Of a stretch of 64,000 nt of DNA, positions 24,801 through 35,293 are shown one piece after another. The position numbers and the translations under genes were made by a program. This DNA comes from Podaxis mareebaensis (taxonomy: Eukaryota; Basidiomycota; Agaricomycetes; Agaricales; Agaricaceae): assembly GCA_018524725.1 (NCBI GenBank), contig JAEUWP010000139.1, forward strand, positions 496,001 through 560,000. Direction: 5' to 3'. The notes below the pieces were generated by a model. That model was not told where the DNA came from, made no database searches, and saw only the letters and a list, made by a program, of their open reading frames with translations. Numbering within the stretch: position 1 is the stretch's first letter; each line of letters opens with the position of its first letter.

Positions 24801-26283
24801 AGCAGCACCATGCCAAGTGCCTTCCGCAATTGCAGGGAGGTCGTAAAGACTTGCAGCAGCTGCTGAGTGTATGCTGAACATGTCCATGACTGTGTCAACG
24901 ATTTGGGAGGCAAAATCATGAGGTAGACATTCGGCTATGCGAGCCACTCCTTTTGCCGCAGACCAGCGCACAATAGTATCCTGAGGTGGCATTAGCACTG
25001 AAATTTGGCTGGAGCGTTGCTACTCACTTTGTCTTGAAGTGCTTCGAATAAATGCTGGAGAAGGGTCTCCACGACCTCTGGCACCTCATGTTCCTGCAAC
25101 AGACGCTCGTTTCCCGAGAAGTGTGAGGAACCGTCGAGGATACGGCCTTTCCTTCTGACTTTGGGCGCTGGGAGCATCCGTATCGGTATTCTTGACATGA
25201 GTTTGGTCCTCATTTTTCGAAGGAGTGTATTTCCGGAGAGAGGAGTGACATCGTTAACCACATGAATGATTTTCAAGTAGCTCGACACCAGATCATGAAC
25301 TTGTTCCGGGGGACCAGATTTGACGACCTCATTAATGACTTGGATGTGTCCAATGACCTCCGCATCCGTCAGACGGAAGGACACGAGGACTCTTACAGTC
25401 CACTCACTGTAATAACGTCCATGGTCTGCGAGCGAGCCTGTACTTCGAAGGAGCGAACAAATTCGGGAAATGCGTACGCCATGTCCTTGCTAAGTATCAC
25501 AAAATAAGACGTTATATAAGTGTAAGATTGACTCAATCAACATACCGCATATAAAGTCGTGACAGAAGCACAGCAGCACTTTCCCTTTCCAGCCCAGCTT
25601 TCCCCAGGTACGCTTTTCCAACAAGCTCTAGTGACCTAGCGGTATGGCCAAGTTTGGTTTCCTCATCGAACTGGGCCAGATCAAAGGGTATCATGGCAAT
25701 GAGAGACAACCAAAGTATCATCGCATAACGAAGTGCCCACTGGGTAGTGTCTTGGACAATACCACTTTCCGTTAGCATAAAATTGAGTGCAATGGGCATA
25801 TCGGCGATTTCATGGGGAAAGAATCTGGCTACAACAATCATCACTTATGCCCGGCACTTCAAAGGACAATCTGGACGAACTGATGGTCTTGTAGCCTCGA
25901 AACTTGATGTATCCATATAGCAGCAAGGAGAGTCGCTCGACTCTTCTGCCTGAAGGTGCCCTCTGCGGGCCTCCGCGGTAATCATGTGCGAAGGCTTTGA
26001 TCTTGCCTACAACAGGGGATACTAAAGATTCAAGGAAAGGGTCCAGAAGATATGCTTGTTCCTGGTATTCGTGTAACTGGTCCAGCATCAGTCTCCTTGT
26101 AGAAATCTAATCAGACGGAGGACATACGGTGGACGTGAGTTTCTGCAACGATAGAGTCTCCTTCTTGTCGAGGTCATGATTCGGTTCTTCGAACAAGTCA
26201 AGGTTGACTAGCGAGTCCTGGGTTGCAAGGAATTCGTCGTATTTCTCGAACGTCGCGTGGAATTTCTCTTCTCTATATGCCAT
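21874..26283 (-). CDS. TBCD: tubulin-folding cofactor D (TBCD/Cin1/Alp1)
   Basis: Cofactor D is a HEAT-repeat chaperone that captures beta-tubulin and, with cofactors A, B, C and E, forms alpha/beta-tubulin dimers. ATG at 26283-26281 (MAYREEKFHATFEKYDEF) to TAA at 21876-21874. Many short introns split the gene; spliced length is roughly 1,150-1,200 residues, the family size. The start region contains QLHEYQEQAYLLDPFLESLV, the conserved N-terminal TBCD signature. Helical repeats follow, including VEVSS-poor segments such as YVFWSLARTQDVASLQPHAV, the DVLFGPRNGIVTTAACQLIG block, SPSVVQTILETLLSGLDDYT and DERGDVGSWVRIACVQGL. The C terminus PYPRIRADTAEYLYSLLQGS joins two exons in phase; the last two introns have GTAAGT and GTATGT donors. 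Exon borders in the middle were not all resolved, so the exact protein length is approximate. Confidence 0.93.
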
Positions 26284-26586
26284 TTGTTAGGAAGAGGCTT
26301 GTTAGATATGATTGATATGATTAACTAGATATCAAGTTCGAAATTGTGAAGATTATCACTGGCCAGTGAATTGAAGTCATTGACCACCGAACTTTGGTGT
26401 TTGTCGTCAGCCTTCAAGACAAGCACTCCCGGACCGGACGGTCCGTGACGTGCGGCGGTTGTGCTATTGACTTGCTAATAAGCCTTACCATCGCCCTTAA
26501 CAACGACATTCCGTGGTTTAAACTTCTATCCCATCGCTTCACTTTGAAAATCACTTTGAGGAGCTTCTTGAGCTGTGATTTCTTCA
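26284..26586. promoter_or_regulatory. divergent promoter between TBCD and BUD22-like genes
   Basis: The two genes start 303 bp apart and point away from each other, so this stretch must serve both. It is AT-rich near the cofactor D end (26290-26360) and holds no other frame of interest. Shared regulation is possible but not shown. Confidence 0.45.
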
Positions 26587-28152
26587 ATGAAGACGGAAAA
26601 CCCTCAACACGGTCTGAAGCGCAAGAGGGGTGAGTCCGAGAACCTTTTAGTGAGTCCACTGCTTCAGCGAAATAGCAAGTGGGAGCTGACTAATTGAAGT
26701 AGGGCGACGAGTCGAAGGTCCCTGGCAAGCTAGTAGGTCAACCTAGGAAAGATAAACACAATGTTCACGGTTCTGCAGCATCATGGTCTGAAGGAAATTC
26801 GAAAAACTGCTAAGAAGGCAAAAATTTTCGAGACACAAAAACTTGTCAAGAAATTGAAAAACCTGAGGCTAGCCATCATTCACTATCAATGGGCATCGAT
26901 GTCTGATCCGGCACGACAGGAAAGATGCGGGCAAAAGTTCAGATGTCGCAGAACACGAGGCACAACTGAACATCCTTAAGGTTGTCTCCATTCCTCCTGA
27001 TAACCAATAATAGCTTATCGCTCCATACAGACCATCGAACATGAATTGCTCGCCAATACTGCCACGAAGACGAAAATACTGAAGGACCGTGTATTATCAC
27101 AACATGAACAAATTCGAGAAGCCTTATCACGGGAAATTGGCGATAGCCTGCTGCCAACTGCCACCCGAAACACCCCGGCAGCGAAACTTCACAGCCGATT
27201 ACTCAGCTCCAAGATACTAGCAGCGGAGATCTCGTCTCTATGCGACGATCTACGGAAGTTTTTCGGTCATGAGCCCAAGAAAGCACGCATCGAGGTCGAC
27301 GAAGCAGGGAAGTTGAACACGCACCAGGCAATTGGGAGCTTGACGTCACCTAAAGCGAATTCCCAGAACACACTCTCTCATGTGGACTCGGAATCCGAAG
27401 ACGAAGAAGGGGACGTTGAGGAGACTGGCTGGGAATCAGGGACGGTGGAGGAGGACCACAATGCCGACGGTTGGGAGTCAGGCTCCATCTCCCCGGTTGA
27501 GGGAGGCTCAGGCGTTTCCCACAGCGAAGGGGAAGGCGACGGTGATGGCAACGATGACGACGACGATAGGACTCCGCAGGTTGCCTCCAATAAGTCCCCG
27601 CGAAATACAACTAAACAATCTGGCGCGACATCCACTTTTCTTCCGTCTCTCTCAGTGGGATTTATCCGGGGCTCGGATGAATCTGGTTGGAGTGATAGCG
27701 AAGCAAGGATCGCTGACTCGGGCAAAAAGAAAAACCGGCGGGGTCAACGTGCCCGGCGAGCGTGAGTGCCCATCTCCGTTCATCGTACATCTCACTTATC
27801 TCTCACCAGTATCTGGGAGAAAAAGTACGGGAAGAACGCAAATCACAAGAAAAAGGAACTTGAAGCCCAAAATAACCAGTTCCATAAGGATGGCAGGAGA
27901 CACAAGCGGGAACACAGTCACCGCGGGCCGCTCCCCAAACTCGCAAAACAGAATAACATCAACGACCGGGGCAAACAGGAAAAGCCTGACCAACAAGGTT
28001 CCAGGCGACTAGAAATATCCCGTCAGCGGAACCCCACGGAAACGAACGATCGACCTCTGCACCCTTCATGGGAAGCGAAGCGAAAACTGAAGGAAAAACA
28101 GAGCGCGGGCATTATACCAAGCCAAGGAACGAAGATCACGTTCTCGGATTAG
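26587..28152 (+). CDS. BUD22: BUD22/SRFBP1-family ribosome-biogenesis protein
   Basis: Yeast Bud22 acts in the nucleolus in 18S rRNA maturation and small-subunit assembly. ATG at 26587-26589 (MKTENPQHGLKRKR), GTGAGT intron after about 14 codons, and several further introns lead to TAG at 28150-28152. Spliced length is about 450-480 residues. The family N-terminal block is visible as VLQHHGLKEIRKTAKKAKIF followed by ETQKLVKKLKNLR. The middle is helical, then strongly acidic (runs of Asp/Glu and SESEDEEGD, NDDDDDR). The C-terminal block is GQRARRAIWEKKYGKNANH after removal of a short intron near 27765-27808, then a Lys/Arg-rich stretch and the final PLHPSWEAKRKLKEKQ, the usual Bud22 ending. Highly basic and acidic tracts fit a nucleolar protein. 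The minus frames at 27350-27725 are shadows. Confidence 0.88.
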
Positions 28153-28312
28153 TGCAATCTATGTATGCGCCAATGACATTATAAAACATTTTGCCCATCA
28201 GAACATCTGACTACCCTAACCCAGTGAATGAAACATACAGGAACTTGAATGGATTGTCTACAACAGGCATATCGTCATCGCAGCTATCTCACATCCATTT
28301 CGGTCCGTGACG

Positions 28313-29039
28313 TCAAGCACGCACGGTTCTGCAAGCATGCTTCCTGCCATCCTTTAGCCTGCACTCTCTTGAACACCAACTGTCCCCGCACTTTCCGCAT
28401 TGAGGAAAGCCACTCCCCGCACGTTTGCATGTCAAGCAGACGTCCTTCCTCGCATAAAACTTGGAGCGTTGTTCGAGGTCAGCTAGGACAGGGTGGAGGT
28501 CAGGGGGCTGGATTTCCGACTGCGTCCGTGTCCGCGATGGTCTCCGGACTTTGGGAAGCGTCGAATAAGCTCTCACAGGAGACGATGAGCGCGAAGAATC
28601 GGAAGACAGAGGAAGTGTACGGGTGATGAATGGTATGGGCGAGGATGGGGATGATGAGAATTCAGGCTCCTTCTCAATATGTGCGGACACATGTCTTGAA
28701 CGACCCCTGGTATGGGTAGTAGTAGTAGGAAGGAAGCCGCGCAGGACTGCGGTTGCGGGAGTGTTGGGTACAAATGAACCGCTCGCCATATGTTTTTTAA
28801 ATGAATTACTGGCGAAGAGTGTGGGTTCCGCTTTTGGAGGTTCGAGGCTCGGCCTCTGTGAGTCCCCTGACTTGACCGAAAGCAGGGACAGCGCCCGAGA
28901 TCGTGCGCGACGGCGCGAAGAAACTAGGGGGGTGGGGGAACTCGGCTGGTTGACTATTAGCAAATACACAGAAGAGGTGGGCGTAGAGGCTCACAGAAGG
29001 TGGTGGGGTGGAGAATGGATACATGTTAGAGATGCTCAT
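28313..29039 (-). CDS. small Ser-rich protein with C-terminal MYND-like zinc finger
   Basis: A minus-strand frame ending with TGA at 28315-28313 encodes a Ser/Pro/Arg-rich, disordered N-terminal part and a compact C-terminal cysteine cluster: CLTCKRAGSGFPQCGKCGD, then SWCSRECRLKDGRKHAC. The order C-x2-C...C-x2-C...C-x3-C...H-x-C is that of a MYND or HIT-type finger, which binds two zinc ions and mediates protein contacts. The start is unsure. The frame lacks an ATG before MASGSFVPNTP (about 28789). An upstream ATG at 29039-29037 (MSISNMYPF) lies in another frame and needs an intron; a GTATCC donor at the second ATG with an acceptor near 28945 keeps the frame, so I placed the start there provisionally. 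The gene converges on the BUD22-like gene with 160 bp between stops. Similar proteins occur, as far as I recall, in other Agaricomycetes without a known role. Confidence 0.65.
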
Positions 29040-32000
29040 TCGGAGGGAAGTTGCAAACCTTTGCGGTCTGGAATGCTCTCCCAAGGCGAGAAATTTATAA
29101 GTCCGCTCTATCTATCCCTGAACTCAAATAGGACGGGTTAATAAGACGTTAAATGCCGAAGAACGATAAGTAGGAAAGATTCCACTCGCAGGAGAGATTA
29201 GATAGATACGTCTCGTGAGATGGACTGGGAATGGGTCCCAGGAAGGGGGTGGCTAAACAGAACAGAAAGGCGAAATTTATGGAACCGAGTCAATGGTAGA
29301 AAGTTGGGAGAAGATTGGAGAAGAAAGGAGTTGGGCAGATCCTAAAGTAGAACTAAGATGGATCTGGGGGGCTCACCCCTTTGATTGATTAACGGGTCAC
29401 CGCGTATTTAAACATTATTAGTCCCGAACTCTCTCGACATCCCAGGTAACACAAGTAATCTCTACTTGAAATTACTAGCAAAGCACATGTCACGACAGCC
29501 TTCCGGTCCAGTAAGCCATTGTGCTGCCTCTTCGCGGAGTCTTCAGCAGCTACTGCGCGGCCAGCCGACACGGAGCGGATCATCACGGCAATTCAATTCT
29601 TTGCGAACATCATTGAAAGAGGCTCAGCGCTCTCAGGTATTACAGTCACGAGGTCATAGATCAAGCTAGGGTCGAAGTAACTCGTTTCAGATTCTTACGC
29701 CGTTACGCCATTCATATTGATGTGTCCAAACACTGAGAGAATTGGTGGGAGGACGGCGAGGTTTGTATGCTGAGATAACGCCTCGGCAAAGATAACCTGA
29801 ATTGAGCTGTGGTAATAAAAGGATGTCTAAAGGTGAATCACGCCTCATAAATGTCACATAACAAATAACAGGTAGGACTTGGAATTGCATAAATTCACAC
29901 CTACGTCCCAAAGCTAGAGCGGGCGATAAGCAGGTCTCTGAACGCTGCAGCAGGGATGGGACTCCCTCGGAGTAAACCACATTCCCATGCACCCGAGACA
30001 ATCCTCACAGTTGCCACCCTACGTCTTCCGTACGCCCCAAAGCTTGCTCATATGCGCACGCGACCACTAATGTTTGGAAGCAGGAACACCACAAATTGGG
30101 ATGAATGAGATTAGGTTTACCCCTTTAATCGTTTGCCGACTTCGAACCATTGACTGTCCCTGAATGTATGCAGGCAACACCCCGAATCATACGTTGGACA
30201 TTATCATGGCACACGACCGAAAAATTTGAGCGATGATTGGTCCACAATGTGGCTACTGACCTCTTCAAATTCATTTTTCCGTTTCTATTTGGATTCACTG
30301 AAGCCCGATGTCAAGGGAGATGGAAATAGCTGTCTCACACTGTTCGCGAATGTATCATCAGAACCCTCTGAATAACCGACCACCTCTTCGTAAACCTGGG
30401 TTGAAGCCGCGGTATTTCCAGGCGCCAAGTACATGGTTGCACTTCATGGGCTACTGGTGGAGAAGATGCATAAACTCACCAGCTTTTTTTCGCCATTCGA
30501 ACTGCTAGTATGTTATTTCGTGGTCAGTGATGTCCAAGAACCGTGGAGAAAGGCTCCAGCAGACTAAATAGACCCCACAGACTACAGCCGCCGAGGCAAG
30601 GAGCCCCCCTTTTGCGCCTATCGCCAACATTCCTAGCCACGCACGTTCGTAACTGGTAGCGAATCGTAGTTGGGCTTAATTTAGAACACCACGTTTTTAC
30701 GAACGCGGTCCGGTGACCCTAGAATAACTGGACCTGGACCTAGACCTGAAAACAACTTCCGCACGTTCACATTCTGATGGGCCCCAATCCTTTTTTTTTC
30801 ACAGATGCCCTTTCAATATCTGGATGTAAGCGGTGGGCATACAAACATCGAAGGGTTGCTATGGCATACTTTCCGTGTTCGTGCAAAATAGGGCCAACTG
30901 CACCTTGGTCGCAGTTGGTTTCTGCAGCAGGACCACTTTGACCTAATATAAGGGTCACGGCCTATGGTGTCTATTTATCACTTCTCACTGGATGCAACCA
31001 CTGTCTCAATTTATAGGCAATCTCTCGTACTAGATATAGCTTAGAGATGTCTGGTTCTCTCAGGTCAAGCCTGGGAAGCTGGCGCCAGTGCCATCTTCCA
31101 ATTTTAGCCGCGGTTTCCTGTCTAAAACATGAATCCAGTATTGTGCAACTCACCACCTCATGCCAGACCTCACTTCTAGACCATGAAGATTCCATGTGTC
31201 TACAGATCCTTGCCATACACTTTCCACAACTCGTGACCACCTGGAGACGACGAGTGGACAGCCAACTCCCCGGAACTGTCTGTGGAGAGCACCTGAGTAA
31301 TAGGCGATTTCAGTCTGGGGGTCTATCGGCGTTGGTCAGGTGTTTGTTACTTGGCTCCTCTTTGCTCCCTCTGTTCTCCCTGCCGTGCTCGGGGCGACTG
31401 CCTGCCTGCTTCGAAGGAAGCAGTTATGGATACGCCTCATGTGAATATGGCATGTCCGTGTGTGCGGCAGTCCTGAGCCCGTCCTGGGCTCGGGATACAG
31501 TGCTTGCACCTCCGTGGACTCTTCCCAGGGCAACTGATGTCGGCGCCATAGTATGACCTCTCGTCGATGATCAGGCAATAGACGCGTTCCACAATCTGGG
31601 GCTCTAGGGTTGTGCTCGCAGACATGCAGACCCACCTCGTCCGTGTCGGCATGGGTCAAATCTGGAGGTGAAGCCCGAAGGCCGTGGTACGACCTCGAAA
31701 TCGAAATCCTGTTTTCCGCGTTATCTCTCCTCACGTTCATGCTCGGGCCCTTGGGACGACCACCTTGGCATTTGATTTCTACGAGCCACCACACTCAGCG
31801 AATTTCGCCAATGGAACTTTGTGGTTGTCCTTTCCGTTGCTCTTCAGATCCAAATGGGATTGCAGGAACTTTGAGGTCAACCACTGACGTAAACATTCCA
31901 TTCCCTTAGCCGGTGGTTCGAGGCTCTACGTTGATCTGATTATTGGTACATTGCAAGCCCCGACTCGCTCTGTCTCAGCGTTCAACGGCCAATGCATCTG

Positions 32001-32855
32001 GTTTCCGAAGCGCAGCGTAGAGCGTTCCGACCTTTGCCACTTTTCAGCACGCAGGCGATCGATGATCTCATTTGGCTCAAATTGTTTATCATGTTAAGGG
32101 TCTTACCTTCCCCGGAATAAAGACCTCGGCATCAGCGTTGATTAACATGTTTGGGACGGTATACTTTCCACGTCCCCTAAATTTTTTTTTGCACGCTTTC
32201 AGCAGTTTACATATATCATATCTACAACCTGAAAGCTTGGAAAGGCGATCCATTTGTTCAACTTTAGCCTCCCCTTGTCTTCCTGTTCTGGGAAGATTAG
32301 AGCGTATTCACTAGCTGTAAAACAAGAAATAGGTAGACATAAATGGTCGTGTCCGTATGAACAAAGAATTAAAGAGATCCCATTCATCCGTTACAGCATT
32401 GTGTATTGGAGGTCGAGCGCTGAGCACTCTAAACATGGCCGCGTAAGCACTGGTCCTGAGATGGCAGTGCAAATATCCCAAAGATATCCTGTATCGGGGA
32501 TTGGCGCCCCAGGATAGTTATTCGATGGCTGGGTATAGGTGGTGTAGTCCTGCACTGGTTGGTTACAGGGCAAGAGCAGGGCACAGGGATAGGGAATGGT
32601 ATATAACTTGGCTGGGCGGAGGAGATGGAGAGCAAACATCAACAAACATATCATCGTAGGAGCTGATCCTGTGCAATTATCTCTTGTAGTCCACGGCCAC
32701 ACGACCAGTTCGTCCCTCCCCAACATCTACAGCTCTTCTGTCCTTCTTCTCTCCTACCACCGCCATCTCCCGTCTCCAACCGCTGGCCCCTTTTCTTGAT
32801 CACCTTGTTTTTCCTCATTTCCTCTCTACGCAATTTCCGCGCAATATAAGCAACC
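29040..32855. other. long stretch without a recognised gene
   Basis: About 3.8 kb with no conserved protein. The MYND-like gene promoter lies at the left, the PP2C promoter at the right (C/T-rich with tatataacttg near 32600 and CT tracts up to 32850). Minus frames at 30971-31240 and 31336-31794 overlap plus frames at 31047-31556; one has a segment ALEPQIVERVYCLIIDER-like that faintly recalls an F-box, but no consistent gene model results. The stretch 30600-30960 contains only short frames. No terminal repeats or RNA genes were identified. Confidence 0.3.
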
Positions 32856-34901
32856 ATGGTGCGCAGTCCTTTGTTCTGTTTCTCGCAGATGTTCATTCGT
32901 ATTTCTTTCATAGGGTCAAACACTCTCATTTCCAGGCGGGTTGCCATTGATCAGTATGACAGCGCAAGAATTTTTGACGATTTGTTTCATCAGCGATGGA
33001 CAAACTCACAGAGTCGGGGGAGAACTCGCGGTTCGTCTACGGTGTCGCTGATATGCAAGGGTGGCGTATCAGTGAGTCCCTCTATTTTCTCCATGCGATT
33101 CCCAGCATGTTAGGGTCTTGCGTTGGACAGTAGAACTCATCTCTTCTCTCAGCCATGGAGGATGCCCATACTGCGGTCTTGGACCTCGATGGGGACAAGG
33201 ATGACTCTAATGCATTCTTTGCGGTGTATGATGGACACGGCGGTACGCTTATCCTTCCTGATCTGCTTTCTTATCAACTTAGTTTTCTTTAGGCAGTAAT
33301 GTCGCTAAGTATGCTGGACAGAACATGCACAAACGCCTTGCCATGGAAGAATCCTATAAGGAAAAGGACTATGAGACTGCACTTAAGAAGGCATTTTTAG
33401 GAATTGACGAGGATTTACAAGCCAGTGCGTGGTACTCTTCCATTGCGTCACATATTTGGGCTGATTATCTTGGTCAAGACCCTGCCCACACGAAAGACCC
33501 TTCGGGCTGTACAGCGGTTGCTGCTTTGATTACAGACAAAAAAATCTATGTTGTACGTTCGAGATTTCTTGGATTCCTCTCGAAATGATCTGATAGCATC
33601 TCCAGGCCAACGCCGGTGACTCTAGGTCGGTCATTGGGATCAAAGGCGAGGTGAAGCCGCTGAGCTTCGATCACAAACCTACAAATGATAGTTCGTCCTT
33701 CTGTAGTTCAACTCGAATGGTCTACTCATGCACATGCACAGCTGAGCGCACACGAATCTGTGATGCTGGAGGCTATATTGAATATGGCCGTGTCAATGGC
33801 AAGTAGCTTCCACCACCCAAAACATCATGCCCTGAAGATGTCAATCAGGCAATCTTGCGCTTTCTCGTGCCCTCGGTGACTTCGAATTCAAGAAAAATTG
33901 GTCTCTGGGACCCGAGGCCCAGATTATTACGGCCAACCCAGATGTGACTGCCCATGACATTACAGAAGAAGATGAGTTTTTGGTTTTGGCATGTGATGGT
34001 GCGTCATTGGCGCGTGGACCACCTATTGTATCTTACCATCTCGTCAGGCATCTGGGACTGTCTATCGTCGCAGCAAGTTGTTGACTTCGTGAGATACCAG
34101 GTCTCCGAGGGCAAGGAGCTCACAGAGATTGGCAAGATGATCTGTGATTACTGTCTTGCCCCTGATACAGCGTCAGGAGCCGGGATTGGTTGCGATAACA
34201 TGACAGTCTTAATCGTTGCGCTCCTTCAAGGTCGTACGAAGGAGGAATGGTATGCTTGGATCAAAGATCGTGTCGAGAAGCAATATGGTCGCGCCACGCC
34301 TAGCTCGCTTCCTCAGCTCTATTCGCAAAGCCGGATGATGTCCTTTAAGGCGAGAATGGAAGCTGCGGCCGGCCGGGGCAACACCCGGAATGTGCATGAA
34401 GAGGATAACCATCCTTTCGGATTCTTGGCGGGTACTGGGTTGGGTGGGTTCGCTCGGGTACTCGGTAGCAGTGGTGGCATCTCATTTCACCCAGGCTCTG
34501 GTATCATGAACGATAGCGGGACGCTGATGTTTAGTGAAGATGATAGCGAGGAAGAGGAGGAGGAGGAACCGTCCAGCACGTCATCGTTCTTCAGTCAAAC
34601 ATTCCCACTTGGTCGTTCAGAATCTCCCGATCCTACAACACAGCTCAAAGCGCGGTTAGATGAATTCGAGCGGGATCTAGACGCAGAAGGCGATACAACA
34701 ATGTCAGACTCTACGGGGCAGAAGAAGGAACTACAGGGTGAGGCTCCGCCTTCACCGAAACCCTTACCAAATGGCGACGCCAAGGTTGCTGTCCCCCCAG
34801 TACAACAGCTCCCTTCGCAGCCTCACGGCGACGCTGCATCACCAGTTGTGAAGGCGGAGGGGTTTCTTGATGGTAGCGAAGACCCACTGAAAGCCTATTA
34901 G
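32856..34901 (+). CDS. protein phosphatase 2C (Ptc2/Ptc3-like)
   Basis: This gene encodes a Mn/Mg-dependent Ser/Thr phosphatase, in yeasts acting on stress MAP kinases, Cdk1 and checkpoint kinases. ATG is at 32856-32858 and TAG at 34899-34901. About ten introns give roughly 514 residues. The first coding exon seems to be the ATG alone, joined after a 55-nt intron to GQTLSFP, which recreates the MGQTLS start (a potential myristoylation site) typical of the family. PP2C motifs appear in order: [70 protein letters not shown] and [10 protein letters not shown], with all metal-binding Asp residues present. The catalytic domain ends near residue 310; a tail of about 200 residues with a Glu run and Ser/Pro-rich segments follows. 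Two introns (32936-32993 and 33799-33848) appear to start with GC. Confidence 0.93.
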
Positions 34902-35293
34902 TCGAGATGAAGAGGATTAGAGTGGGGCTGACTACATCCGGGTGGGATTGCTTTCCAGAGCTGTATCTTTCTTCTTTCTCTCCTTTCATATTCTTCCCTC
35001 TACTCGCCCCTTGCTTACAGGTGGCCCCGACCAGGTAGTTCACTGTCCTCGTTCCTTATCTATGCTTCGTGTCCATTGTTCAAAGGTACCCATACTCTGT
35101 AGCAATGTATATTTGCAACCCCTCAACTGATAAAGACGGTATCCTCGATATCCATACCTTACGCACCTCCCTTCGTCTCTCTTTCTCTGCGCTCGCTTCT
35201 CTCTTCGGTCTCTTTCTCTGCTTTCCCTGTTTCTTTTGTGGTTATGTTTAGTGTACAAGCAGTGTCTACTACTCAATCTCCCCTTCAATATAG
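34902..35293. other. short region between converging PP2C and NUDCD1 genes
   Basis: The two genes end towards each other, so these 392 bp hold only 3' untranslated sequence. The plus strand is strongly CT-rich at 35165-35230. Small frames here have no support. Confidence 0.4.

Noticed and set aside
31336..31794. Minus-strand frame with a faint F-box-like segment
   Set aside because: The resemblance is a few residues in a neighbouring frame, no splice model links the pieces, and opposite frames are equally open.
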